NCBI RefSeq assembly: GCF_027943255.1
Contig: NC_072895.1
Location: forward strand, 89,654,001-89,718,000
Direction: 5' to 3'
Length of the DNA: 64,000 bases
From: Anastrepha obliqua
Lineage: Eukaryota > Arthropoda > Insecta > Diptera > Tephritidae
The position numbers were made by a program, and so were the translations under genes. This document shows, in pieces, positions 33,206 to 44,115 of this stretch; positions within the stretch are counted from its first letter, which is position 1; every line of letters starts with the position of its first letter. The notes beneath the pieces are model-generated. The model worked only from the letters and a program-made list of their open reading frames with translations, was not told the DNA's origin and made no database searches.

Positions 33206-33941
33206 CAAAATCATGTAAGCGGGTATCACGCCAATTAAGAAGAAAAGGAAGAGAATATTTTAATAGCTATTTCGATTATATGCGAACTCTTTACAAAAAT
33301 TTTGTTAACCTTATAAGTTCCATTGTGTTTTCAAACCAAATAAGGCGCGCTGGGAAACATTGAGATTTTTAATCTTTGAGTGAAACAGAAATTCCAAGAA
33401 AAAATTCTAAACAAATTAAAAACTGATTAACTTAAATATTTTTTTATTTATTGTCTGTAAAATGAAACAATAATAAAATTATTATTCTACTTAAAAATTA
33501 ATACGAGTATCTGCGGAAGTTTTCAGCTGAAATTTCTTTGTCTAACATTTATACTCTATGGCCCTTTGTGTCCCCGCTTAACCATAGGAGCTTGTATATA
33601 TTCAATTTAAGCTAAGGAGAGCCCTAAGATATAGAATTTGATATTCTGGAATAGAATAATATATTCTTGAAAAACAAAAAAAATCCACTGAAAACGAAAA
33701 TATTTTTAACTTCCTGCAAAACTTGCTTGAAATTTTTTTTCTAAAATGTTTTTATTGTAATTAGAAGATTCAAAAATACTGCGAAAAATAAACTGCGACT
33801 CATTTAATTTGCTCACTTAAGCCGCCTTTCATCCTGCACATCAGTTTATAGAAACCTTGAATAACAAAAATGGTCAAAACATGCTTCAAAGCCGAAAACT
33901 TGGACCTCTCAGCTAGCCTTAAAAAATTAAATAGATAATTG
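33206..33941. other. Gene-free stretch
   Basis: AT-rich, no gene recognised. Confidence 0.4.
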
Positions 33942-34228
33942 GTGCGTACATTTTTGTTAGATATTTGGCCGAGCTCCTCCTCCTATTTGTGGCGTTCGTC
34001 TTTATATTGTACCACAAATGGGGCCCTTCATTTTTAAGTGGACTCCGAATGGCAAATGACTTTTTATGGGAAGCCTTTTCACGGCAGAAATACACTCCCA
34101 AGTTTGCCATTGCCTGCCAAAGGGCAACCGCTAGCAGAAAAATATTTTTGCATCATTTAACAGTCTCATTCACTGAGACTCGAACCTATGCACTACAGAA
34201 TAGTAGTCACACACCTCGGCTAGCCTTA
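33942..34228 (-). mobile_element. SINE copy, best tRNA-like head
   Basis: On the minus strand the head reads GGCTAGCCGAGGTGTGTGAC (box A-like TAGCCGAGG) and, 30 bases on, AGGTTCGAGTCTCAGTGA (a good box B, GGTTCGAGTC). This is the clearest evidence for a tRNA-derived RNA polymerase III promoter in the family. The body matches the other copies (GGCAGAAATACACTCCCAAG, plus sense). Confidence 0.85.
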
Positions 34229-34299
34229 CTGCAGTTTATTCCAGCAATTCAATTTTTTAGTACGAGCTTCGGCACCTATTGCACCAATGTCAAACGTAG

Positions 34300-34838
34300 T
34301 TTTATTTTTTTTTTTTCCTTCTTCACTCCTCTCGAGAGCATAGGGCCACGATAAGACTCTTCCATCGTACACAGTTCTGTGCTGTTGTTTTTGCACCTAC
34401 TCATGTCGGTATCTGCTAGTTCCCGCGACATCGACCTTCTCCAAGTGTTTTTTGGTCGACCGCGATCTCTGCTTCCTTGCGGGTTCCAGTCCAGTTCCAT
34501 TCTAGTACTGCTATCTGCTGGTTTTCTCAAAGTCTGACCGATCCATCGCCACTTTCTGCATTTGATTTGCCTAAGGATGGGATCATCGTTCATTAATCTC
34601 CACAATGCCTCGTAACTGATGATGTTTGGCCAGAATATTCTGCAGATGATGCAGAGGCATTTGTTGATGAAGGATTGTAGCCTCAATACGGACTTCACGC
34701 ATGAGCTGAATATTCGCAGAGAGATATGCGCACTCACCCATTCTGTATACATTCGCCCGAATGCTTTGTTTAGCTTGCAGTTCACATCTTCATCTGCTCC
34801 ACCATCTGCCGTGATGATGCAGCCAAGGTAGTAGTAGG
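34300..34838 (-). mobile_element. RTE-like LINE 3' end with poly-A (copy 1)
   Basis: The minus strand runs YYLGCIITADGGADEDVNCK, AFGRMYTEW and LRIFSSCVKSVL. It then goes, apparently across a small deletion, to LQSFINKCLCIICRIFWPN, IKCRKWRWIGQTLRKP, ELDWNPQGSRDRGRPKNTW and RRSMSRELA. These are the thumb and C-terminal motifs of RTE-clade ORF2 (KLQTFIN, RRKWRWIGH, GRPRNTWRR). The last codons and UTR end in a run of A (T run at 34303-34317 on the plus strand). RT catalytic motifs are missing. The same tail occurs at 60784-61124 and, as a scrap, at 9610-9690. Confidence 0.9.
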
Positions 34839-35324
34839 TAATACTTATTATTAAAAGTAAAATATTTCTTCTCCTTCTTTATCATAGTATTAAATCCTGT
34901 TCATCAACAATTTTATACAAGAAATACAATTTGTGTGGTTATAAATAAAAAATAAGTCAAAATAAGTTAATAAATATCGATTATCGCTAGAGCTGGATGT
35001 CCAACACTCATTCCAGCCTTTGGAAGGGCGTCCGGATGGCCTCGTAGTCCTCGGTTTTCCCGTCATTGCAGAGTTAGCCAACCGTTGGTCAGACATGCGT
35101 AGCAGTGATTTTTTCACTCCTTCTTCGTCTTCGACAGGACTTAAGCTGTCGCCTTATCTCATCTCTTTTGTCACCGATATTAATCCGATTAAGTTAAATC
35201 CTTGAAGTCAAATAGCAAATATTTTTTATTTGTGAAATCAAAAAGCGTCTAACTTTTGTAATTGTCCAGCCGTCGCATTTATATTTCTCATACATCCAAC
35301 TTACTTCAAATTGAAATTTGAAAA
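34839..35324. other. Gene-free stretch, possible unidentified repeat
   Basis: The segment 34985-35170 is GC-richer (GGAAGGGCGTCCGGATGGCC) than its flanks and has open frames on both strands. No family was recognised. Confidence 0.35.
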
Positions 35325-35775
35325 GTCGAGCCAAGAAGCACCGAGAGATTTGGTAATTCCTAAAACCCTCAGGCTAAAAAGCTCATTGTATGTAAAGCTC
35401 TAAAATGTGAAAGTGTAGATAGTCAAGGAGAAAAGGAGAGAAATAACCGAAGGAAAAAGATAGGACAGAATAGAGACATAGACGTAACTAAACTTCTGAG
35501 AATTTTCTAGTTTTTTTTTTTTTTTGATAAATCTTTGTATGATAAATATTCTTCGAGACATAGAATTTTACTTGTTCTCATGACATCGGAACCTAAAATT
35601 CGCAGGCTTGCTCTAGCAAATGCAAGACACTCATAAAGAAAATGCTCAGTGCTATCCGCCTCCTCTAAGCAAAACAGCCACATCGGATCCTTAATGATTC
35701 CAAGGGTGGCCATATGTTGATCGCATGGATTGTGTCCTGTAATAATACCCCCCATCAACCGTACGTCTTTCCTAA
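35325..35775 (-). mobile_element. LINE family A, copy 2
   Basis: The minus strand encodes ITGHNPCDQHMATLGIIKDP, CLEEADSTEHFLYECLAFAR and ASLRILGSDVMRT. This is homologous to 820-1143 (TGYNLWGQPMTPIGIIEDP, STEHFFCECPAFAR). The Cys of the HFLCEC motif is Tyr here. A 3' UTR of about 180 bases follows, aligned with 640-820 (AAATTTGAAAAGTCGAGCCA). It is 5'-truncated just upstream of the Cys/His tail (breakpoint near 35775). Confidence 0.85.
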
Positions 35776-36348
35776 CTTACTTACTTTCTGCTGCTCTGAT
35801 CTCCTCGTAGGGCCAATGGGTGTAATTTTAGCTGTCCAAGTCAAAGACAGAAAATAATAGCACGAAATTCTAATCCCAAACGCCACATGAACCATCTTTT
35901 ATCTTCTTAAATACCACAAGTTAATATCAGCAGCATTACTTATATTTCCAAAAATTATCTGAATTATATGTATATCAAAATTATAGAAAAGTCAATTTTT
36001 TGGATCTTTCTAAGTAGTACCCCCCTTAATGTGTGCCAAATGGATTACCCGCGACAAACAGCGACAAGCATAACAGTCAAACGGCTTTCAAGTTTATTTA
36101 CGTCTCGCCTGGATGCTTTCTCGCTTGCGCCTGTGTTTGTACATATCTAGGCGACCGTAAATTTGTTCATTTGTGCACTCTCTTATTATTAGATTTTATT
36201 GAGTAGCGTACACGTGCCGTTCAAACAAACAAACAAACAAGGCGACGACATACTATGAAATGAAAAAAAAGACTAACAAACAAATTGCGTTGGAATAAAT
36301 TCGGTATCCATACATGCCTACTATTGTCTATACCCATACATATGTATA
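35776..36348. other. Gene-free stretch
   Basis: No gene recognised; CAAACAAACAAACAA at 36224-36240 is a short tetranucleotide run. Confidence 0.4.
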
Positions 36349-36350
36349 TA

Positions 36351-36382
36351 AAGGGTGTTTTTTTAGAGCTTAGGTTTTCAAG
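36351..36382 (+). repeat. Left TIR of D41D element
   Basis: AAGGGTGTTTTTTTAGAGCT and onwards to TTTTCAAG. It pairs with 37247-37278 with one mismatch. Confidence 0.92.
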
Positions 36383-36553
36383 TTAGCACTACTTTTTTCG
36401 TAAATGGTCTTTTTGACAGCTGTCACTTGATTTATGCTCAGTTTGGTTTGCCATTTCATAATGAATAGACTTACACCTGAACGACGTTTGCAAATCGTGC
36501 AAATTTATTACGAAAATAATGGTTCGGTTCGCGCGGTTCGAAAATAATGGTTT

Positions 36554-37174
36554 TTGTTCAGCGATGAAGCTCACTTTTGGTTGAATGGGTATGTCAATAA
36601 GCAAAATTGTCGCATTTGGAGTGAACATAATCCACAAGCCATTGCTGAGACGCTGTTACATCCTCAAAAAGTCACTGTTTGGTGTGCTCTATGGGCAGAG
36701 GGAATCATTGGTCCATATTTCTTTAAAAATGAAGCCGGCCATAATGTTACAGTCAATGGAGAGCGCTATAGAGCCATGATTAATGACTTTTTCGTGCCTG
36801 AATTGGACGATGTTGATGTGGACGACCTTTGGTTCCAACAAGACGGCGCTACATGCCATACAGCCAACGCAACAATCGATTTATTGAAGGAAACTTTTGG
36901 TGAGCGCATTATCTCGCGCCGTGGACCTGTGGCGTGGCCTCCAAGATCGAGCGATATAACACCGCTGGACTATTTCTTGTGGGGCTATGTGAAGTCGCTT
37001 GTCTACGCAGATAAGCCCGAGACGATTGACGTCTTGGAAGAGAATATTTGGCGCGTTATTGCTGACATACGGCCCCAATTGCTGCAAAAAGTGGTCGAAA
37101 ATTGGGCCTCTCGGCTGGAATTTATTCGAGCCAGCCGCGGCGGCCACTTGCCCGAAATCATTTTTAAAACATAA
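36554..37174 (+). pseudogene. D41D transposase, complete catalytic half (DNA-binding half deleted)
   Basis: 206 open codons of an IS630-Tc1-mariner transposase. The acidic triad is all present: Asp in FSDEAHFWLNGYVN, Asp in WFQQDGATCHTANA and Asp in DITPLDYFLWGYVK. Forty-one residues separate the second and third, matching the D,D41D group known as rosa in tephritids. The C-terminus (SRGGHLPEIIFKT) and stop look native, with AATAAA at 37194. The ATG at 36554 is internal; the original start is at 36462 but is out of frame or stopped at the deletion junction (RAVRK then a stop). A truncated catalytic-only protein could be made but would lack inverted-repeat recognition. Labelled pseudogene for that reason. 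Confidence 0.88.
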
Positions 37175-37246
37175 TGGCAAACCCTTATCTTTATAATAAA
37201 GCTAAATTCTTGGCCATAACATTAAATTATATACGTTTTATTTCAT

Positions 37247-37278
37247 CTTGAAAACCTAACCTCTAAAAAAACACCCTT
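37247..37278 (-). repeat. Right TIR of D41D element
   Basis: Its reverse complement begins AAGGGTGTTTTTTTAGAGGT. TA follows at 37279-37280. Confidence 0.92.
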
Positions 37279-37280
37279 TA

Positions 37281-38214
37281 TATATATTTATATTTATCCA
37301 ACTATGGCAAATAGAGTGTGCGTAATAAATGTGTTTGGAGAATTGGTAACAAAAATATAACTTTAGTACATTTTCCTCACCTTCGCTTTAGCTCTGCAAA
37401 CGCACACATCAGCACACACGCATTTGCACTCGCCTTAGCCAGCTTTTAATTTATATGCGTTGGGGAATATTTCGGTTGGCAGTGTCTCGCATGTGAAGAA
37501 TATGCGCATGTGTATGTGTTCTAACTACAACGATTAAATCAATGGCTTCTGTTAGTTAAAGGAATAACTACTCATTTATCCAACTAAAGGATTGCCTCTA
37601 CTATGCATATCGAGTGCTCTGGTGTGTAAGTGACTTGAGGCGCATAAGAGGCGGGTTTTTAAGCCTAGACGGGTACAGGCTAATTTAGTAGTATAAATGA
37701 ATATGAATACATTTATGAATATGCAGTATTCACCATATTTCAAGCCCAATAGGGTAGACAAATTTTCTATTTATTCCCTTAGGTTAATAGGTAAATTAAA
37801 GTTGATTAGTGATGGGAATATTGTATTTCGGAATTACTTAGTACCCTAGTATTTATTACTATGCACCTGCAAAATCCCAAATGCGGTTGTATTAAGTTAC
37901 TGTATCTGATGTTATATTTGATTGGAACGAAATGAAATGGCATTGTGGATAGTTCAAAGTTTTCTACACACTCAGATATTATTGCTCATTTCATTTAATA
38001 TCAAAACAAAAGAAATTTAAAGCACTGATTAACCAAGGTTCAAAATATTTCTCTAATACTTTTAGTCAACTTAAATTTATTTCAAACTGTATTGTTCCAT
38101 AAAATTATCCATAATTGACAACCGGACTTTTTTTAAAAAGATTGTGGAGTAATTTATATTTAATTTTTCAAAATAATTGATAATTTTTCTTTCTTTTTTT
38201 TTGATATTTGAAAA
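37281..38214. other. Gene-free stretch
   Basis: AT-rich with no recognised gene or repeat. Confidence 0.4.
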
Positions 38215-38500
38215 AGTTGTGTCAACAAGCACGAAGAGATTTGGTTACTCCTAAAACACTCAGGCTAAAAACCCCATTGTACTTAAGGCTCTTAAGTAAG
38301 TGAAAGGGTAGATAGTTAAGGAGGAAAGGAGAGAAGTAACAGAGAAAAATATAGGATCGAATAGAGAAATAGAGGTACTTAGACCTGCAAGAACTTTTTT
38401 GATTCTTTGCTAAATCTGAAAATATCCTCCAGTTTGAGATATCGAATATTACTCGTTCTCATGACATCGGAGCCAAAATTTCGTAGTCTTACTAAGCAAA
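38215..38500 (-). mobile_element. LINE family A, copy 3 (mostly 3' UTR)
   Basis: The 3' UTR aligns with 640-820 and 35325-35500 (GATTTGGTTACTCCTAAAAC, AAGGAGGAAAGGAGAGAAGT). It continues into the last codons of the Cys/His tail (38395-38490), which are stopped and frameshifted. It is the most truncated member of the family, broken off at about 38495. Confidence 0.8.
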
Positions 38501-39884
38501 TCGGGTCGAAAATAATTAATTGTCCCATTAAATTTTGCAAAACTGAGAAGTATTTATAATAATAATATTTTTTTCTTCATTATTGTTGGAGCTAGAAGCG
38601 TTTTTCTAGCTCCGAATATATACCTTTATTAACGATTTATTTCTATTTATTATTACCAATATAAAAATCTTTACAATTAGTTGTATTAAAGAACAGGCGC
38701 GTTGAGCGATCAAGCAAGGAATGAATATGTCTAAGAACTATTAGCAGTAGGTAGGCGTTGACGGAGAATGGAGAGTGACGAAAACGAGAAGCAAAACGCT
38801 GATATATGTATGTATGGTGGTGTGATTTTTTGCTGCATCTACTACAAGTAGTGGCGGGATGTTTGTCGTGCCGAAATTACATTTTTTATGCACGCACTTT
38901 TGTACTGGCTTCTGATTAGCAGGACATCTAATCGAACAAAGAAACTGACCTACCGCCAAGTATAATGCACTTAGTGCACTGCTATGGTTCTGTTACTGCA
39001 CCGCTAATGAGTTGCGTTGTTCCAGTGGTAATTTCTGTGTTGCGTTTCTGTGTTTCAACAATTATTTTTATAATATTAATATTTTTTAACATGCTTGTAG
39101 AACTTTTTCTATTTACTTTGTTAGAAATTTATTTACATTTATCAAATCAGTTAAGGGGGAACTCCACTGTGAATGCGTCAAAATTAGGTGATTTTCATGA
39201 TTTTTTTCTTATAAGTAGTGATGATTATTTGAGGATCGGACAAACTATAGTGCATTTAACATATATTGAACTACACTGACACAAACTTTTATTAAAAAAT
39301 ATTAAAAATTACAATTGTTATTAATATTAATGCAATGAAGTCATAAAAAACTGATGCACCCTGGTGGCCACGATACAGTGGTGAAAAATCATCTGAAAGC
39401 AAAAAACCAAAAAAATTCTTAATCTATACATCAATGACTATTGTTGTACGTGGCGGTTTTTTCAATTCCTTTTTGAGAAAATGGTGCAGGTTTGATTAGT
39501 TGTAAATAAATAAGATGTGTTTTCACCCTGTTTTTTTGTTTTCGAAAGGCTTGAAAAAATATTAATTTTTGGAATTTTTAAAAACGGCTGTGTACGACTG
39601 TAGCCAATACAAGTACAAAAATTAAGAAAAAATAAAATCGGTTCATAAGTCTTCGAGAAATCGAGGCCACCGCATTCAGAAAAGTCGTTTGGCGAAAAAC
39701 ACGTTTTAAGCTTCCATTGGCGGCGCTCAAATTTCAAAGGTCGAGCGCATCGGCTAATACAAAGCGGGCCGTTGTAAATCACTACCTGCACTTATTGTGT
39801 TCGGTATAACCTTGTCAATTTTCAAGATTTTAAATAAAATAATTTTTTACATATTTTTGGACATATCTACTTTAAGAAAATGTA
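38501..39884. other. Gene-free stretch with possible non-autonomous repeat
   Basis: Near 39150, GTTAAGGGGGAACTCCACTG resembles an element edge. At 39640-39790, GGCGAAAAACACGTTTTAAG and GCGCTCAAA resemble parts of 43600-44115. No inverted repeat pair was confirmed. Short hydrophobic frames at 38965-39279 look like chance. Confidence 0.3.
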
Positions 39885-40180
39885 AAAAAAACCGATCTGG
39901 TTCCAGGATTGAAGCAGCAGGCATGCGAAAAGGATACACGCACTGTCATACATCAGTCCTACCATCTGTGGAACACTTGCATGACTCATCAAAAACGGAC
40001 TACCTGATTGCCGAGATAGATCTGAAAAAGACTATAAAATACGAGTACTCGACAGAAAGGGTTGATAGACCAGATGATAGTGGTCATGAAATTTACACTG
40101 ATAGCTCAAAGATGGACAATGGCACTGGATTTGGAGTGGACTCGCAAAAATTATCCTTAAATATACTTAAAGACGTTTAA
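39885..40180 (+). mobile_element. LINE RNase H start remnant
   Basis: The end of the frame 39797-40180 reads EYSTERVDRPDDSGHEIYTD, then SSKMDNGTGFGV. This is the first RNase H motif (usually YTDGSKMxxGTGxGV), with Gly changed to Ser. Upstream GYTHCHTSVLPSVEHL may be the linker between RT and RNase H. The rest of RNase H is missing. It is a small, inactive LINE scrap. Confidence 0.65.
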
Positions 40181-42957
40181 GTGGTTTAAGCAACTTATTT
40201 AGGGGATGGAAATCAAATGCAGGTTCCACAATTGGCCTTAGGGCCACCGCATGTCTTGTCTTACACAAGCGCAGTGACAACTGAGTATTTAAAAGAACTT
40301 TCTTAAAAATAAAGCAGAATATGTCAAATTTTGAAATATTTGATATTTATTGGAGCCAAATAGTACTCAGTTCTTTTTTTTAAAGAAAAATAATGAATGT
40401 TTGTTCTTTATAATACAAATTCTTTATATTTTGTTTTTCTTATTTTTGAGCAACTAATTATTCAGATTTCATGGTTGGAAATTTTTCTGAGAGAGCGATT
40501 TGAATTCAAATTTGCAAAAAACAAAACACTTTTTTCTTTTATACTCTTAGGTAACTTTATAAGTTTTGAATTATAGAAAATATTTATTTATTGTAGAAAT
40601 TTAGATTATTCAATGCTCGAAATTTTTCTGAGAGAAATAACGTTTTTTAATTAAAAAGTATTTATTTTAAGTGATTTGAAGTCAAATTTTTAAAAAACCA
40701 ATCATTTTTTTTCTATAAAAAACTTTCGAAACATTATAGGCTTTGCGTCGCCATGAAATATTAGTCCATTTCAAAATGTAAAATAAAAACCTTTTCATTT
40801 CAAAATTGATAAGAGTTCTAATTGGCGTCGTAGGAAATTATCAATACTCCGCCTTTATGTAGACTACACTAAATATAATATAATAGAATTCTTAACCTAG
40901 AAGGGATACCGAAGAAGATGTTTAAATTCGCAATTATTTAATTTATTTTGAATATAAGCAAAATATGAATGAATGAACAATGAATTAAGTCCATCCCCCA
41001 CACCTTCCGCATTTGTTTAACTAAGAGCAGCTGGAAGCTTGTAGATTTACTAAACCGCGTAAGCCAACCGAAAGGCTCCTCGGCCGCGGGTTCATATGCC
41101 TGCTACATTCGGCGTTCAAAGTTCTGGAACAAACTACCTGTCCGTGAACATCTCTACACAGTTGGCGCAGAGTATATAATTCCGCTTTTCTATTCGAAAA
41201 ATTTTCATTAATTGTGAAAAATAGTAAAAAAAGGTATTGGAAAAAGCTATCCGGAAAGCAGGAAGAACCATAAAAGCAACTTAAAGACTCAAATTTAGCT
41301 ATCAAAACTCCTTTTAGAAAGCACTTGAGTTGGCCCCAGTTCAAAACCACAACTTGTTACTCATACGCCATGTACCACTAAAATATATACTCGTGCGAGT
41401 TTACTGCAAAAACTCTGCGCCTCAGTGGATTAACGAAAACATAGTGTTTGCTTAGCAAACCCCAGCCAAGAGATTATTAATAAAAAATTACATGCCTGTC
41501 TCAAATTAGAAATTCAAAGTACTTTAAATTAGTTTTAGACATCGCACAAACTAAACCAATAAACAGTAAGTGACAAAGGAATTGTTGATGACAGCAAAAG
41601 GAAGCATACCAAATCCTCAAACGCATATTGCGCGTTTAATTTCTTTTGCTCTTCCCTTTTGCGTTTCGCCGCTCTTTCACCATAACAATTAGATCATTGA
41701 CCGGTGTCCTTTTGCCTTTTACCTTAGTCGAACTTAAATTGAGTTAGTTGCGAAAACTACGGGGGAAAAAAGTTGCAAAAAGACGCAATTTAAAATAAAA
41801 TTGCACAGAAGAGGTGAAAAGCGGGAAAATGAAGCAGCCAGCAATAACATTTGCAATGAAACTTAATATTTTGTTGGGAGCAAAGTTTAAAATGAACTTT
41901 TTTTTGTATGCGAATTTATTGCGCGCAAAAGTTGTAGCGACATTTTGCTAACTGCTGACTGTTGAGCAACTGATTTGCCAAGTGGAAGAAGTTCCACGTT
42001 AGATATGTGGGTGTGCCTTTAAGAAGATACAGTTACCATTTAAGTTCATTGCACAAGTGCGCTTCATTTGCGTTATAAAAATGAGCTATGCTCCCGAGAG
42101 GTGAATTGACAAATGAAAAAAATTTCAAATTCAAAAGCTACCTACTTGCGAACGATATGGACTTTCCCGTGGGAGGCGAATTAGATAGCAGTAGCCAGCA
42201 AACCGTATGAAATGTAATAAAGGTAGTGATAAGATAAATGCTGCAATTCTACTCTAACGAATTTAGTGCACGCTTACTGTCCACACTGCTCTATCAGAAA
42301 TAGCAGCAGTGTGCGCATGGGCGTATAAGCAACATTCGTCGCTGTTCAGTAAGGTTTTGCTCTCCTTATGCTTACCTGCTTTCACATGTGTATATATGTA
42401 TGTGTGCAGGTGTGGATATGTTTGTATAGTTGGCTGCTTAACATGCAATTTAAAAGCAATAAAATTGAATTGAAATGTGACTTCTCTTGCGACCGAACTT
42501 TGCTCTTTTAGTATTAGGCGAAATAAATAAGTGGATTATAGGGAAATAAAAGAATAAGCGTAAAAAGTAAAAAATGCTACGACAAAAAATATTTGAGAAT
42601 ATTTGAGAATATTTTTTGCTTTAAAAGGTTAGGGGTAGTCAGAGGCCTGAAAAAATGATTATTTTCAATAAATTTTTCAAGTGAAACTTCATAGGCGTCG
42701 ATGGACGAGCGGGAATGGAGAGTAAAATTTCAAGGCCCAGCAACGTTTTGAGCATTTTCGTTCCGCGAGAGAGCAAAAAGATAGAACGTAGAGGAAAAGG
42801 AGAGAGAGAGAGCTATACCTTATATATATCTTAGATACACTTTAGGCAATTTTTCATGCGTTCACCACAAGGAAAGGTTGCTAATTTCTAGTGAGAAATA
42901 ACACTGCCTACTGTTTGGAGATTGCTTGTTGGTGCAAACTTGTAGGAAATATATTTT
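40181..42957. other. Long gene-free stretch
   Basis: AT-rich, with no gene or repeat recognised. The segment 41040-41180 is GC-richer with frames on the minus strand (41021-41350) but no family match. Simple GA-rich sequence lies at 42795-42815. Confidence 0.4.
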
Positions 42958-43070
42958 TGGTGCCTAGTTTTCGGCGTTGTATTCCCTTGGTGCCTACTGT
43001 TTGGGGTGTTTTGTGGTTCCAATTTTTTGGCGTTTTTTTTTGGTGCCTACTTTTTGGCACTTATTTCCAT
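42958..43070. repeat. Minisatellite, about four imperfect 28-30-bp units
   Basis: Units of the form GGTGCCTACTTTTTGGCGTT plus a T-rich spacer begin at about 42959, 42989, 43014 (diverged, GGTTCCAATTTTTTGGCGTT) and 43041. Reading it as protein gives a long chance frame. Confidence 0.75.
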
Positions 43071-43331
43071 TTCCTGGCTAGTGCTTGTGCGTGCTCTAAA
43101 GTGCTATCCATTTCAGCGTCGGATTTATTGGTACTGCCTTCCGGTAACTTGTGCCGTTGTTGCGGTCCTGGAATCGCTGCGTTTTTGTGGGCGATAAACG
43201 CTCGGAGTAGTGCACGCTGTTGCCACGGTTGGTGTCCGGCATTTGCCTACACAGGTCGACCCTTCTCCGTTTTTTGTAAATTTTGCCTATTTGTATTCTC
43301 TGCAAATGTTGTGAATTTATTTAGATGTACA

Positions 43332-43390
43332 TTTTTTCTTTCTCTTTCTCTCTCTCTCTCTTTCTCTCATTCTCTCTCGGGTCTCTCCCT
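43332..43390. repeat. CT-rich microsatellite
   Basis: (CT)n with TTTCT interruptions. It lengthens the chance open frame 42891-43409. Confidence 0.85.
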
Positions 43391-43599
43391 CATTCTTTGT
43401 CCGCCTTGAAAGTATCACTTCTGTTATATGTACTACGCTACACGCACTTTGTGTTTTTATGGTAGTTAATTGCTTTATTTTACAAAAATAAAAACATGGC
43501 ATTAACACATCATCTTTCGACTTGACTTTAACAAAATTTCAAAAAAAAAGAAAACAATTAATAATTGTAAAAGTTATCGCTATTAATGTGGAGCGCGTT

Positions 43600-44115
43600 T
43601 CTCCAGAAGCCCATTGGGGTACTTGGAGATTCATCTAAAATCAATCGGACAAGATAAATTAGTTTTATTAATAGATGACTTTGTGCCTGAACGGAGCTTT
43701 TTCTTCAAAACCAACAATATGGCGGCCTCAGGAAATATTTTTCAGATTTTTGAGAAAAAAAACCGACAATTATTTATTAAAAAAAACCGAAATTTTTCAA
43801 AAAAAACTCTTCTATCAGGCACAAGTTTTGTATGTTTTTCAAAAGCAATATCCATTTTATTCAAATCTACCAAGCGGTTTTTAAGTTAGAGTGATTACCA
43901 GTTCAGAAAACATAGTTTTGAGAAAAATGCATTTAAAGTGTGCTATCTGCTCCGGAGCGCCCGAGCGCCGGTTGATAATTATTAAATAACGCGAATAGTT
44001 TTAGTCGGATTCACTTCAAATTTTCAGAAAATTTTTTTAAGATTTTTATACTTTAAGAAAACGCAAAAAAATATAATTTTTTGGAAATGTTTACTACCCC
44101 TTAACCCCTTAATTT
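43600..44115. repeat. Possible non-autonomous dispersed repeat
   Basis: It ends in TACCCCTTAACCCCTTAA at 44095-44113. It contains TTTTGAGAAAAATGCATTTA and GGAGCGCCCGAGCGCC. The edge motif TTAAGGGG also occurs near 39150. The left boundary and terminal repeats were not established. Confidence 0.3.

Larger units (their letters stand above)
36351..37278 (+). mobile_element. D41D (rosa-type) element with TIRs and intact catalytic half
   Basis: 928 bases, bounded by TA (36349-36350, 37279-37280). Its inverted repeats of about 32 bp are nearly perfect (one mismatch). It has the same terminal style as the element at 21809 but a different sequence, so it is another subfamily. Transposase starts at 36462 (MNRLTPERRLQIVQIYYENN) and then skips the rest of the DNA-binding domain to FSDEAHFWLNGY. 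The junction carries a 12-base direct repeat, CGAAAATAATGG, at 36511-36522 and 36539-36550. Few other lesions are visible, so the copy is recent. It could be mobilised only by transposase supplied from elsewhere. Confidence 0.92.

Noticed and set aside
33942..34228. tRNA gene at box A/box B match
   Set aside because: No acceptor stem or CCA-end pairing can be formed; it is the head of a SINE.
32262..34354. Frames starting MAELLLLF at several places
   Set aside because: They translate the same SINE repeat (copies at 30337, 32237, 33942), not related genes.
42891..43409. 172-codon open frame resembling a Cys/Phe-rich membrane protein
   Set aside because: Produced by a minisatellite and a CT microsatellite; no family resemblance.
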